Shown here piece by piece: positions 25,963 through 37,727 of a stretch of 64,000 nucleotides of DNA; within the stretch, counting starts at the first letter, position 1, and each line of letters begins with the position of its first letter. The position numbers were made by a program, and so were the translations under genes. Location of the stretch: positions 35,716,355-35,780,354 of the forward strand of contig CANTUZ010000007.1 of assembly GCA_947846985.1 (NCBI GenBank), in the 5' to 3' direction. Source of the DNA: Fratercula arctica (Eukaryota > Chordata > Aves > Charadriiformes > Alcidae). The notes beneath the pieces were generated by a model, which was not told where the DNA came from, searched no databases, and saw only the letters and a program-made list of their open reading frames with translations.

Positions 25963-25986
25963 CTCACTACTTAGATGCTGTTCGAG
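25963..25986 (+). CDS. TENM1: TENM1 microexon at splice site A (24 nt)
   Basis: This 24-nt exon is flanked by a pyrimidine-rich acceptor (TTTTTTAAG) and a consensus donor (GAG|GTAAGT). With the G left by the EGF7 exon it reads A-H-Y-L-D-A-V-R and leaves one G for the EGF8 exon, so including or skipping it keeps frame. Family knowledge: teneurins have an alternatively spliced insert beginning AHYLD between EGF7 and EGF8 (splice site A). It alters the EGF7-EGF8 linker and, in paralogues, the dimer shape and adhesion properties. The short introns on both sides (1.1 and 2.4 kb) fit a cassette exon. That it is alternative in this species is inferred from the family. Confidence 0.93.
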
Positions 25987-26128
25987 GTAAGTTTTTCATA
26001 TCAGCATTGTGAAAGAATAATGAAAAGATATAGAAGTATTGGGAATGCAGTGTTCTGTGTTATCTGTTTTGTCCGAGCTTCTGTACTGCTAGGTTGCCAG
26101 AATAGATAAAACATTTTTTTATGGAGGT

Positions 26129-26182
26129 ATAGATATATAGAGAGAGATATATATACACACATAGAGAGACAGAGAGAGATTT
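26129..26182 (+). repeat. AT/AG microsatellite-like tract
   Basis: This is an imperfect mixture of ATAG, AGAG and ATATAT with a short ACACAC in the middle. It is probably length-polymorphic. Confidence 0.75.
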
Positions 26183-26248
26183 ACAGGAGAAAATGCAGTT
26201 TTTAACAAATAATGTGCTCAGCTCAGTTGCAAAGTTGTAGCAATGTAA

Positions 26249-26253
26249 GCATG
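26249..26253 (+). promoter_or_regulatory. GCATG motif downstream of microexon A
   Basis: GCAUG is the core recognised by Rbfox splicing factors, which usually promote inclusion when bound within a few hundred nt downstream of an exon. This copy sits 263 nt after microexon A. A pentamer occurs often by chance, so this is a candidate only. Confidence 0.3.
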
Positions 26254-26554
26254 TTTTATGTGGCATCTGATGTGCTGTTAGGCAAATAATTTTGCTCTCG
26301 CTTGCCATTCCAAAGTAATGACAGAGCTGAGGACTTGCCCAAAAAACTTTTTGTTGATCCTGTCTTCCATGAGAACAAAAGTTTTCTTTTTCTTTTTTGT
26401 TGTTTGTGCTTGAAGTGAGTTTCTTTTGATAGAGAAGTACACTTTTTAAAAGCTGTGTATGCTAGAAGTGATGTGATTCTCTTCAAATCATTTGATACAA
26501 GAGTTCAATTTTATGTTGTTTCGTGTCTGGTGCTGTTCATTTGATTCCCCTGCC

Positions 26555-26702
26555 TTGCCGCGGGTCCTGCTCATTCATGTCGGCGCACGTACCTTCCCCG
26601 AGTTTGGCAGCAGTGCCTCAGCCCTCGCCATGCTGCGCGGAGCAATGATGCCCAGTGCCCCTTGCAAAAATGCTGCTAGCCGAAATAGCAAACTAACCGA
26701 CA
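26555..26702. other. Small CpG-rich patch, 0.6 kb after microexon A
   Basis: About a dozen CpGs fall in ~150 bp (for example CCGCGGG, TCGGCGCACG, TGCGCGGAG) within otherwise AT-rich intron. There is no splice-bounded coding frame and no repeat family I recognise. The meaning is unknown. Confidence 0.35.
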
Positions 26703-28347
26703 TTCCAGAAAGACCTGGGTGGTTATTTTGTATCTATTATTTTATTTCTTCAGAATTAGAGAATAATAAAATCATGTAGGCGTTTGTTTGATTACATTTA
26801 TAGTCTTAGAGGATAAGCACACGCAGCAGCAAAATATAATCATGTACAAGAAATAAATTAACTCAGCGGGACAGTGAATTGAAGTGGAAAAACATCCTCG
26901 TTACCCAGAACAGATCTCACATATTGCCCTTTCCACCAATTAGCCTGAAAGAGGCAAATAATGGGCTTTTACAGTATATCTGGTGGTTGCCAATCTTATG
27001 CTGTTTTAGAGCAGCAACTTCCAGAATTCCAGTGTGAGAAAATGATGCCACCCATCTCCAGCTCTTCTGAGCGAGATGGTCAGACTCCCCAGTCTCCCTC
27101 TTTGCAGATGTGATTGATAAACTGTGCCGAGGGTGCGGAGGAGAGAGATGATGTGTCTAGCGTGAAGTTCCCAGGAAATGTGCTGCGTGCTGGGCTGTAA
27201 GTCACAGCCTGAGAGACCAGTCGTACAGATTCTCTGACTCTTTGGTCGGCTCCTCCAAAGCCCTTTTGGAGCATCTTGGGGCTGTCAAACACATATGGAG
27301 ACTGAGGCCTCTTCTTTCTTCCTCAAAAAAATATTCTCTCTGATAACCCGTAAGCGTCGATGTTCACTATCAAATATAGGAGGCGCTTTCAGTTCCTGTA
27401 TGTCCATGCTGGCAAAAAGAAAGGAGCCCTCTAAGAAGGAATGTCACTTGTGCTGTAAAGCTTATTGCTAAGCTTTGTCCATTGTCCTTTGGCTCCATGT
27501 GTGACATGGTGCAGATTTGACAAATGTCTGAGCTGGCACTGAACTATACAGGCAGATGGACGTGAGTGTACACATCCAGAGACAATTCCTCTCTCACTCA
27601 TAGGCAAGAGATGTAGCTGAGAATGGCCAAATTCCTATTGATTCAGAGCTTACAAGTGTATATAATCCAGAGGATGCTACAGTCATTGTTCCAGTTTTGA
27701 TCTAGAATCAGAGCCACTAAAGGGCAAGTGTTTGTCATATTTAAATCGGCTATAATGTGAAGGAAGTGGAACTGGACGTAGAAAGGAAATGCTCCCCCAT
27801 TTGCCTTCTGTGGAAAGAGTTGTGTTGTAGCATAAATCAAATTGGCTTTTTCTCAGTCAGCTGAGTATTTGTGAACAGAATAAAGAGGTCACCTCCACTC
27901 CCTGCAATGTGTAAGATTGTGTCCACAAATGCCAGTTTGTCATTTAAACAGTGTTTTCCATGCATATCTTTGATATAAATGTTGATTATGTATAGACCTT
28001 CCATTGTGATCTACAACTTATTTTTCAATAAGTAGAGAAAGACATGGACACAGCAGACTGTTAAATATCTTCTTATAAGTTTACTCGCTTTTTTCCTGCG
28101 CACAAAACGTTACACACTAAAACTATCCTCATTCCTCACTGAAAAATGACTTTTGGGCAAGCAAAGGGAGGGATCAGGATGGGGATATTTCCATATTTGG
28201 CAAAAAATATAAATGGCTTGCAAGGGAGCTGTGATTATTTGAAGGCAGCAAGTGTACTGCTATATGAAAGAATGCTAAGGAATAATTACAACTGTAAAAG
28301 AAGAGAACTCCTCCATGAAGGCTTCTTTTTTACATTTTCTTTTCTAG

Positions 28348-28494
28348 ATGGCTGCCCAGGTCTCTGTTACGGAAATGGGAGGTGCACTCTTGATCAGAAT
28401 GGATGGCACTGTGTTTGTCAAGTGGGCTGGAGTGGCTCAGGATGTAACGTTGTCATGGAAATGGTGTGTGGAGATAACCTGGACAATGATGGAG
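28348..28494 (+). CDS. TENM1: TENM1 exon: EGF-like repeat 8 and start of the Cys-rich linker
   Basis: This 147-nt exon has phase 1 at both ends. It encodes [20 protein letters not shown]... with a full EGF cysteine set to GWSGSGC, and then [16 protein letters not shown]. The last residues belong to the linker between the EGF stalk and the globular domains. The motif D-N-D-G continues in the next exon as D-G-L-T-D, which together make a D-x-D-x-D-G-x-x-D loop of calcium-binding type. The acceptor is TTTTCTTTTCTAG and the donor GGAG|GTATGC. Both the EGF7 exon and microexon A splice into it in the correct frame. Confidence 0.95.
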
Positions 28495-31400
28495 GTATGC
28501 TACGTAATTCATGTCTCTGTTTATTTGTCACATCCTGGATTGTCATTTGAATCTATAGTTTTGGTGTATATTTTCCTTTTTATCACAGAATGTCAATGTT
28601 TGTCTGTTTGCTCAAGACAGTTGTTCCACTGACTTCACCTGAAGCAGTGCGGCGAGGGAACACACCCCTGTGCTAGATGTTGTTCAAGGCAGAAATTCTG
28701 TGCCGTACCTATCATCCCAGGACTTGATTTTTTTCTTACAAAAAAAAAAAACCCAAAATTTGTAACAACTAATTTCTTCTATCTCCTTTCCGTGCTACCC
28801 CATAACTCTTGTCATCCATTTCAGAAAAGACAGCTAATGGATACCCAAATGTAAAAACCTCTGTGCTTGTCAAAATGCATCCAGAGTTTGGTCTTACGTT
28901 AATATTAAATGAATACATTTGCAAGCATAAAGCATACCTTTAGAGATGCTTTTTTAACATGAATGTAGTTCTTAATCTTTCCACTGAGACACAGCACAGT
29001 TCTTGCAATTATCCGGACCTACATTTGAATGATTGTTGAGTAAGCTTGCGTAGAAAGTATGCATAAAGTAATTTTTGAAAGTACCGTAAACGAAGCCCTG
29101 TATTAAAGTAATAATTTGCTCTTTTCTACCAGTTGAACCAGGGCATTTGGCACTAGGTGCTCTCCACCTCAGACCTCTGTAGTCTTGATTCATTCTAAGG
29201 CTGTGTAAGTTTTAGGTTTGCTGGTAAAAGCATAGTTCTTTCGTAAGTTGGTCTCTGCCTCCTTTCCAGGAGTTTATTCTAATACACAAGCTAGTGCATC
29301 TTTTTCAGGAAAAACATCCAGAATCTATTTCAAACTTACCAGTGGGAGAAAAGCCACAACATTCCTCACTGATTGTTGTCAGAGTTAATTATTTTTCCTG
29401 TCTCTTTTAGGAATACTCATTTACTGGACAGTCAAGAAGGGACTATTGCTTTCCCCTCCTTTACTACCGTCCTTTAGAGTGTGCTTGCCCCCATACCCGT
29501 AGCTGTGCAGCTTTCTCGTTCAGACTGTAAATACATCGTGTCCCAAGCACAGTTACATTTTTTTTCCTTAAATTGTACACTGAGGTGTATTGAAATATGT
29601 ATTGTGTCACACTTACAGACCATCTCAGCGTCTTGGGTGAGATCTCATACCGCACTGTAATGTCAAACCTTAGTATAATGATTATCTATTTTCTTCTAGG
29701 TCATTGATGAATTAAGCTTGATTTAGGGCCAAGAACTGAGGTCACTGTGGGACCTCAATAGAAACATTCTGACTAAGTGATGATTCCTCATTTACAGATA
29801 TATTTTGAGACCTTCTGATTTTGTATCCTGTGGGCTCTAAGACCATGCTGTCTTTTGGCAAAGGCTTCCTCATTTCTGAATCCCATTCAAAATCGCCTTA
29901 TTCCTCGCTTATCCTTCCTTTTCCACCTTGTTTCCAAGACCTCTAACAGCCATCTCTCTGCCCACTCTCTCTGCTCTCTACGCTGGTGTGTGTGCCTTTC
30001 ACACGAGGTCCCACAGCTGGCATCGCCGCCCCCCGCGTGCTTTCCCATCTGTCTGCTGCTCTCCCCTGCTGTCCGAGCCACTGACTCACTCGCCTGCACT
30101 CTTAAATCTGGCCACAAAAACCCTGTTTAGCCTGTAATGTATGTAAAGCATTTTCTGACACACTCTACGAACTCACTCTGTATAAACTGCCCTGTATTGT
30201 GATTTTGGGTGCTTTATATTCTGCAATAACCGTGAGTTATTGAAAGAGTTGGCAGTTTTAACTCTAAATCTCCTTGAATTTGTCAGTTTAAGGCAGACAC
30301 TTAACATCATTTCACTGCAGATTTTAAAAGTAATTTTCTTTTTCCTTTTTAATGGCAACATAACATGGCCTAGGACAGCTCTGTTGACATTACAATTAGA
30401 GATAAGTGCAGAGAGAAATATTTAATTAATCTGACTACTACAGATGGGCTAAATGTAATTAAGTTTCCTTCACAATCAATTTTATATAAGAAAAGAAAAT
30501 TATATCTACATATTAAAGCCACTTCTCTTTATATATGAAGTTCATAGGACCTGATTTGGCATAAGCATAAATTAGAAAAATTCCCCCGAAGTCATTGGAG
30601 TTATACCAGTGTTACATTAATACGAAATCGGAAGGTGATTCCTAGTGTTTCAGGGTTTGTACATATACACAACAGTAAAAACAGAAATTAGGAAGGAGAC
30701 ATGACATTACCTGTTACGTCCTGTTTGCTGGGAGGTTGTGCCTTAGACTGTGAGAATATTACGGTGGCGTAATGAGTTACCATCCATCAAGCTACATAAC
30801 TGGACCAGGTGCATAAAGATGGAAGCTATTAACATTTTTGCCTGCCGTTGTGGTGAGTTAAGAGCGTGCACTCAGCTGAGTTACAGAAACTCAGCTGACA
30901 GGTAGTAACTTCCCAAGCCATTAGGATGTGATCACATTCAGTCAGCAACACGTAGCCCAGGACATCATGCTCGAGACCTAATTTAGTGGTGTTGTATATT
31001 CCAAATCATGTTATTCTCACCTATCAAAGGTATTATTCACTCCAGTTGTCTTTAAATCAAACATTTGTATCTCAGCCCTTAGGAGGTGTTTTATGCCTCA
31101 AGTTCATTAGAAGAAAGTCACAACCAAAGAACAAAGCTGTAGTAAAGTTGAACAATTATTATTTCAAACAAACTCTAATTTCAGGAGTTAGGCAGAATGA
31201 TAATTTTATGTAGTTTTCAGCTGATTTATTATATGGTACTTTCAGAGACTGAAAAGCTGAGATTTTTACTATATAAAAATACATGGAAATACATGGTAGA
31301 AAAAATGTGTTAGAGAATGAAGCATTTTATTAGTTCCAACTGTAGGGATCGAATAATGTAATTTATTTGGCTTGAGGAAGTGTTAGCATTATTGTTTGGT

Positions 31401-33525
31401 CTGTAATAGCAGCAGAAAAGCTTTGTGAGGGAGGAAGACTTGAATTCATTTTTTAAGGACTGGTATATTTTATATATATTAAGGACTGGTCTATTGTAAG
31501 CCACAAGCATCACAGGCAGCCCGGTTCTGCCAACGCTGAAGCACCGGGTTCCCCATGACTGCAGTTACCTGTGGTGGTGAGGTTAAACACAGGCGGAAAA
31601 ATTTTCCTGAGCAGGGAGAACACTATTTCTATTAGAGCCCCATTAGTATACGTTGTACCCTGACTGTACCATAACTGCCTTTCCCGTTCCATCTCATAAC
31701 TCTCTGTTAGCTTTTTCCTCCTTGCAGACTTAAGGGCATGTTTACCTGTTCAAATATCACTACAAATATCGTTGAAAAGGTCTTAGCATTATAACAGATG
31801 CACGACGGCATGGTTTGCACTTGCTCTTGTGGAGTGCATCTGCAATCTGTTATCAGTGTGATGTCCATTAAATAATGCCAAGAAGTCAAGCAGATGTCCT
31901 TTGCAGTGGGGGCCTTCCCTCGCCATTGCTTCCCTCAGCATCGCGTTATTCCCCATTTCTTATTCTCCTCTTTTTGTTGTCATGTCTGGCATTACTTCAT
32001 TTTCGGTTTATAAGATGACCATTCAGCTCACCTGAGCAGGTCGTTTTCTCTTGTTCTGCCATTACTTTAGACTCATTTGGAAGCTTGGGTAGCTCCAGGA
32101 GATCGCTTGGAAGCTCTGCTGAGCTCTGCGCAGGCGAGTGCCTGTGTCCCAGGGCGCTGGGCACCAGCTCATGGGTCACCCCCCTGCGCAGCCAAGCCAC
32201 AATTTACCTGCTATTCTAACATATATTTACGTGGCTGCTGCACATGCAGGTCTTTGTCTTAAGCTGAAAGTTGCAGCCTGTCACTCCCATTAATTTCTTT
32301 GATACGGATCTCCCTTTTAAATTTGCCTGGATCTCTTTCCATCGTTTTCTTTTTCTTTTGTGATTCAATCTTGACTGTTTGTTTTTAAGGAAAATACTAT
32401 TTACTACAAGCTTTGAATTCTCTTCCAAATATCCCTTCAGTCACTTCAGACAGTTATTATAGCTTTCTCCAAGCTTTTCCAAGCACAAGAAAATATATGA
32501 CTCAGCATAGCCTTGGGTTGATAGCCAGTGCTGCTAAAATATTGATGTATTTCTGACCCATCCATTGGCATTTTAATAACCTATCCATCACAGAGATATT
32601 GAGTCCATATGTAAGTAATATGCTATTATTACACAATATAAATAATACCGATGGGAATGGTTTTCATTGTTGCTGAGCAGCGAGGGCTCCCCAGGGATAC
32701 TTACAGTTTCTGAAAATCATACCTGGATATATTTGCCTTCTCCTGTGTGTGGAAGCCAAGCGCCACTGGTACTCACTGGCTAAAACACTGCAGCCTTTTC
32801 AGAGACACACTGGTGGGTTTCCAGTGTCTTTGCGCAAACGCCAGTGTTCCCAGTTATCAGCCTCACTGTCTGCTGCGTGCTATGTATTACGGCTAAAATT
32901 TGAGAAGCAGTTTGGATTAATGCATACAAATAAGCATCAGAGTCTCATGGCGGTTACTGCTGCTTAGTCTCTTCTGAAGTTACTCTTTGATTCAGTTTGC
33001 TCAGATTCCTGGCAACCCTAATTGGACTTAACTGAGCCTGTGGTGAAACAAGTCAGCACAGGCATTGTTTAATGCATATTTGAGATCTGTAAAAGAAGGC
33101 AAGCAAATGTAAGTTGAAGACTCCTGTGGATTTACTTTTTTCCACAAACAAAAATAGTACTGAACAATTGATCATGCGAGTGTACCAAAAAGCTCAGATC
33201 CTTCAAGTGTTGAGAGTCATGTTGTTGAGTTTTTTAGGTTGTCCTGCATAAGGCGTTCAGAGAGCAAAAATCCGCTTGCTGCAAGGAGAAACTTAAAGCC
33301 CATTTTTTAGTTTCTGTGAAAATGTTCTGGCCATAGTTCTGACAGCTCCATCACTGGCTTGCGCTCACCGGGATCGGTGCAGAGGGAGCGGGAGAGCACT
33401 TACACGCACACCTCTGGGTTGCTCTGCAGCAGTGAAAATGAAGGTCATTGGTACTGCTCATACCAAGTGTGGTGTATTATTCAGAGATGGGCTTGGTTTT
33501 CGTGTGACTGAGCAAGTACATTTAT

Positions 33526-33592
33526 TTGTGTGTGTGTCTGTGAGCGTGCCTGCGTACATGTGTATGCATGCAGCATGTAAGCATATGCACCA
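33526..33592 (+). repeat. TG-rich alternating purine-pyrimidine tract
   Basis: It starts with a (TG)n run and continues as TGCGTACATGTGTATGCATG and GCATATGCAC. Long alternating purine-pyrimidine DNA can adopt Z-form. The tract also includes a TGCATG at 33565-33570 and a GCATG at 33573-33577, but it lies 5.0 kb from the nearest upstream exon and 3.9 kb from the nearest downstream one. Confidence 0.6.
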
Positions 33593-35444
33593 CTTCTTGT
33601 ATTCTGGGTTTGGCATTAACCGTAAAACTTCAAACCTATTGCCGTTAACATTAGTAGTATCTTCTCCCTGAGTGACAAAAGCTCGAAGGGGTGAAAATTC
33701 TAATCTTTTGATGAACTTTAAAGCAGAAGAATAGCAATTTTAAGTGTTATTGCTAACTGTGTTTTGCTTGCCAGAACCTAATGGTAGCAGTCAGTTTATT
33801 AAAATAACTAACTGAGTAACGTGGGAGGTAGAGTCTGATTGAATTTGTCATTTTCATAGACAGTTAATAAAGCATCTCAGTGGTTTAACAGAAAAGAAGC
33901 CACTGTGAAAGTTCTTGCATGCTGCAGTGGTGAGCTGGGGAAGCCACCGCTGCCGAAATTAGAACCGCTTTGTTCTTTGCTTCCCTTACCAGTGACCCCC
34001 ACCCAGTGCCTCTTTAGTGTCTCCTCGGGTGATCCCCTACCTACTCAATTGTACTAGTTGTGAACACGGATCCATTTTCAGCAACGTGACTTACTGTGAT
34101 GTTCCCATATTTGCAGTCATGAATTGCTGCAAGTAATTCAAAGGTAGATGAGAAGACTAGAAAAGCCAGGATTTGAAAAGTAGATGGCATAGAGCCATAT
34201 CAGGCCCAAAATACGTGACTTGTTCCATGTTCTTGCTATTAGCTCATAGCTGACAAAATGCCTTTTTCTTTTCCAACTGTTATTTTATCGTGGATTTAAT
34301 ATAGATATTATGCAGCATATGGAAAGCTCAAATACAAACCATATGAAATAAAATCACTGTCCAGCATTACCTTTTTTTACATTACATTACATGATTTCAC
34401 TTACAAACATGGCAAGTTAAGAGGTATATTGCTGGAAAGTAACCAATGGACTTCGGATATACTCCTGGGACTCCACAGCCCTACTAATGGGAAACCCGCC
34501 CTTCTGTAGCCCTGGGAGCCTGGAGGGGTGCAAGTAATTCAAACCAAAATAACTCCATTAGCAGAACTTGGAAGAGTTTATAAGGTAGTCACTTTGCTGA
34601 CAAATAAACTGCAAAGAAAAGCTGAAAATTGAGTCTGACTGGAAGACGGAAAACTGCTTTCCTTTTATTTGGTTTCTTTTTGTGTACAGCATGCAGGCAC
34701 AGTGTTCGTTGCCAGGTATGTAAGCTGTTGACTGAAGCAAAGAAGAATGAGGACTCTGTCAGAGAAAGCAAAGTATTTAATTGTTATTTCTATAGCTATT
34801 TCTGTTCTAAGCAAATCTTCATATTCTAATATTTCTATGAATCTTCACTTCTGTTTCTTACATAAATGAGAGAATCAGGTCAGCTCAGTTCCCACATCTA
34901 ATGGCTTGTTGACAAGGAAAAAATTAATCAGAATAGCTACTGTGGAATAAATTACTCCAAAATAGCTTCCCCACGGATACTGTTATTCTGAAATAAGTGT
35001 GTCTTTTTTCTGATGAGTACTTATTCTGCCAGACCAATGTTTGTCAAGTTTCCCAGATGAACAACAGTTAGCTTGTAGAAATTACCACCTTCCAGAAAGC
35101 ACCCTGACTCCCTGAGCAAGACCTGTCGCTGCCATAACCCTTCCACCGGCAGAGCCCAGCCCTGACTGGCTACGCCTAACCACATCACGGGCCCTCTGCA
35201 GGGATCTTCACCAGTATAAAGTAAAAGCAAGAAATTTCAATTTCTTCATCACCTTTCCAAGTCTAGTAGAATTCTTTAATATTTGCAGTCTTGGAGAATC
35301 TACTAGTAACTTGATGCTTTTCAGTTCAGCTATTAAGAATACAGAGAGTTTTATTCCTTGGACAAAAAAAGAGGAAACAATAAGAGGAGATATTTGTTCC
35401 TTGCAGATCCAAGTCTGCTCTTCAGGTTTCAACCCAAAAAGCTC

Positions 35445-35469
35445 TTTTTTTTTTTTTTTTTTTTTTTTT
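35445..35469 (+). repeat. T25 homopolymer
   Basis: This uninterrupted run of 25 T is the longest homopolymer in the window. It could be the A-tail of a minus-strand retrocopy, but the sequence to its right shows no recognisable retrogene or SINE. It is treated as a simple repeat. Confidence 0.85.
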
Positions 35470-37510
35470 ATATCAGAACACAATGAAACCCTGTCTGGTT
35501 CATATCGTGAGTTCCTCCATCCGCTTCTGTGTGGTTTTGTTTAGACTGGAGGCCCCTTAATGTTTCAGCTTACGGATTTCCTAGTGGGTTTCGGAATGTA
35601 GCTTTCTAGATTTTCCTGAATATAAAGTGACTGCTACACTCAAAGTCAATAGACTCAGTGTTGCCCTGTGAAGTTCTTCTCCCACCACTGGCAAATGCCT
35701 GTTGTCTCCAGGACTTGGGGAATGTGGACAGAACTTAAAGCATGCACTGACCTGTAGCCGTGCCAGTTTTGCTGGATCCAAGGGTCTTAGATTATTGTTG
35801 CTGGCTATCTACCGTTGCCCTTGGCTCATTATCACAAAAACTAGCCTTCTCTGTCTGATTTCCCAGCTGCAGTAGGGTAGATTTGTTAATATTTTTTGCT
35901 TTGCCAAGCAATTACCTTGCTCAAGGTCAGGCAAGGATTTTCAGGTTCCAGGAAAGACTATTTCATTATACTTGTTTGTTCTGTAGAAGGGCTTTTGCTT
36001 TCTTTTCGAAGTGAATATTTTATGCTGTTATTTACTGAGCGTTCACACAGTGCAGTGTGCTCTACTGAGAAAAGAGCAAAGGTGGCTGAGGGTTGGTGTC
36101 ACACCCATTAAAGTCAATGACAAAACTACAACAGCTTCCCCAATAGTGCAGTTTGCCCTGAGGGGTTACAGTTTTATAGGCACCAAAGCGCTGGTACGAA
36201 CAGAGCATGAAAAGTCAAAGCATGGAGTGAAAATATCTGACAGTATGTTGATCCTATAGCGTTCCGATTTTAACACAAGGGAAATCCATACAGTGATATG
36301 ATGACTCCACATTTATTCAGACTGACCTTGTGAAAAATACAAAGAGGTGTCTTTGTTGAAGGATACAATGCCTTAATCGTGCTTTATATGCATTAGTGTG
36401 CTTGTCAATCCAAGCAAGTTAGCAACTGCTAAGTCATGAAATGGATATTTAAGAAGATAGTTGGACACTTTACTGTACTTTATTAAATCTGTTTCTTGTT
36501 GAGTATGTAATTTAGTCAATTCAGACATCAAAGCTGCTGATAGAAGCAATTAAATGCCAATAGCCCAATTTTAAGTTTTATTTAGGTACTTAATTTAGAT
36601 GCATTTCAGTGCTTCACTTTTCATCATACACTTTGGACTTTTAAGTAAATGAATTTTACCCACAAATTTTGTTGCAAGTTTGTCCATGAAGAAATGTAGA
36701 TTTTTGAAAAAAATCAATCATTTCTCCTATTTTTCATACTTGAAAATGGAGGGGGGAGAAATAGGTTTGTTTTCACTTTCCAGATTTGCTTTCCTGGTGC
36801 AAACATCTATGGAGAGGACTGTATCTGGCAGGTCACTGGGATAGAGCCTGCATCAGGGTGTGTATTTGTACACGCAACTATAAAAGGAGCGTAGTCGTGA
36901 TTCTGCCCTTTTTGGACCATTCTAGTATTGTAACCAATAAATGAGAAGTAAACATCCTAACGCACTAATAAAACTATTGTAGGGCTTAAAATACAAGTCA
37001 GACAACTGTAACAAGTGTCTTTTTTTACTACTGTAGTGAGGATGCTTGTGAGAGATGACATTTCAGGGTTCTTACCCATTGCAGACTGGGTAGCAAGTGT
37101 GTGTTCTTCACAGGTGTGAACAGACAGTAGTGACAATAAAGGACTATTAGAGATACCAGCTGCACAGTGTGGGTCATGCGCCCGTTGGACTAACGAGTAT
37201 TGTGTAGTGATTTTCTTCTTCTGCCTGTTCTGCAGCGAACGCAGTCCCGCTCTTCCCTGTTCACTTAGTTTGTGCATTCTGTTTTCTCATTGTCGTGTGG
37301 GGATTTTATGGGGTGATACGTTGTTAATGACTAGAGAGAAATACCCTTCCTGGACTAAGCATGTATGTTAATGCTTTGTTGAATTTGAATGTGTCATAAT
37401 CAGCATGTCTTCCAATTGATTAGATACCTCCAGTGCTCTTCAGTAGTAAACACGGTGCTTTATTCTCAGAATCACTCCATTTCCTGAACTTTCTGTTCTC
37501 TTCATTTTAG

Positions 37511-37727
37511 ATGGCCTGACAGACTGTGTAGACCCTGACTGCTGTCAGCAGAGCAATTGTTACGCAAGTCCTCTCTGCCAGGGTTCGCCTGATCCGCTTG
37601 ACCTTATTCAGCACAGCCAACCGCCTTTCTCTCAGCATCCTCCAAGACTCTTCTATGATCGAATCAGATTCCTTATCGGGAAGGAAAGCACTCATGTCAT
37701 CCCAGGAGATGTCTCATTTGAGAGCAG
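37511..37727 (+). CDS. TENM1: TENM1 exon: Cys-rich linker and entry to the TTR-like domain
   Basis: This 217-nt exon enters in phase 1 and leaves in phase 2. It encodes [17 protein letters not shown]... followed by a Pro/Gln/His-rich stretch ([19 protein letters not shown]) and then [17 protein letters not shown]. The first 25 residues carry five cysteines. They complete the D-x-D-x-D-G loop begun in the previous exon and form the Cys-rich segment after EGF8. The second half leads into the transthyretin-like Ig fold that packs against the YD-shell in teneurin structures. The acceptor is TTCATTTTAG and the donor GCAG|GTGAGT. The first codon (Asp) and the final Arg are completed across the splice junctions, so frame is kept on both sides. 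Confidence 0.95.

Larger units (their letters stand above)
25987..28347 (+). other. TENM1: TENM1 intron after microexon A
   Basis: This 2,361-nt intron runs from donor GTAAGT to acceptor TTTCTTTTCTAG. It holds an AG/AT microsatellite at 26129-26182, a GCATG (Rbfox core) at 26249-26253, 263 nt after the microexon, and a short CpG-rich patch near 26555-26702. No further exon is visible. The paralogues can have a longer splice-A insert, but I found no second microexon here. Confidence 0.8.
28495..37510 (+). other. TENM1: TENM1 intron (9.0 kb)
   Basis: This intron runs from donor GTATGC to acceptor TCTCTTCATTTTAG. It contains a purine-pyrimidine alternating stretch at about 33526-33592, a T25 run at 35445-35469, and an A-rich run near 28740. 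No gene, RNA gene or clear mobile element was seen. The short open frames (up to 106 codons) show no family motifs. Confidence 0.8.

Noticed and set aside
35445..35560. T25 run as the tail of a minus-strand processed pseudogene
   Set aside because: The sequence to its right has no open frame, UTR-like or SINE-like pattern that I recognise, and no target-site duplication was evident.
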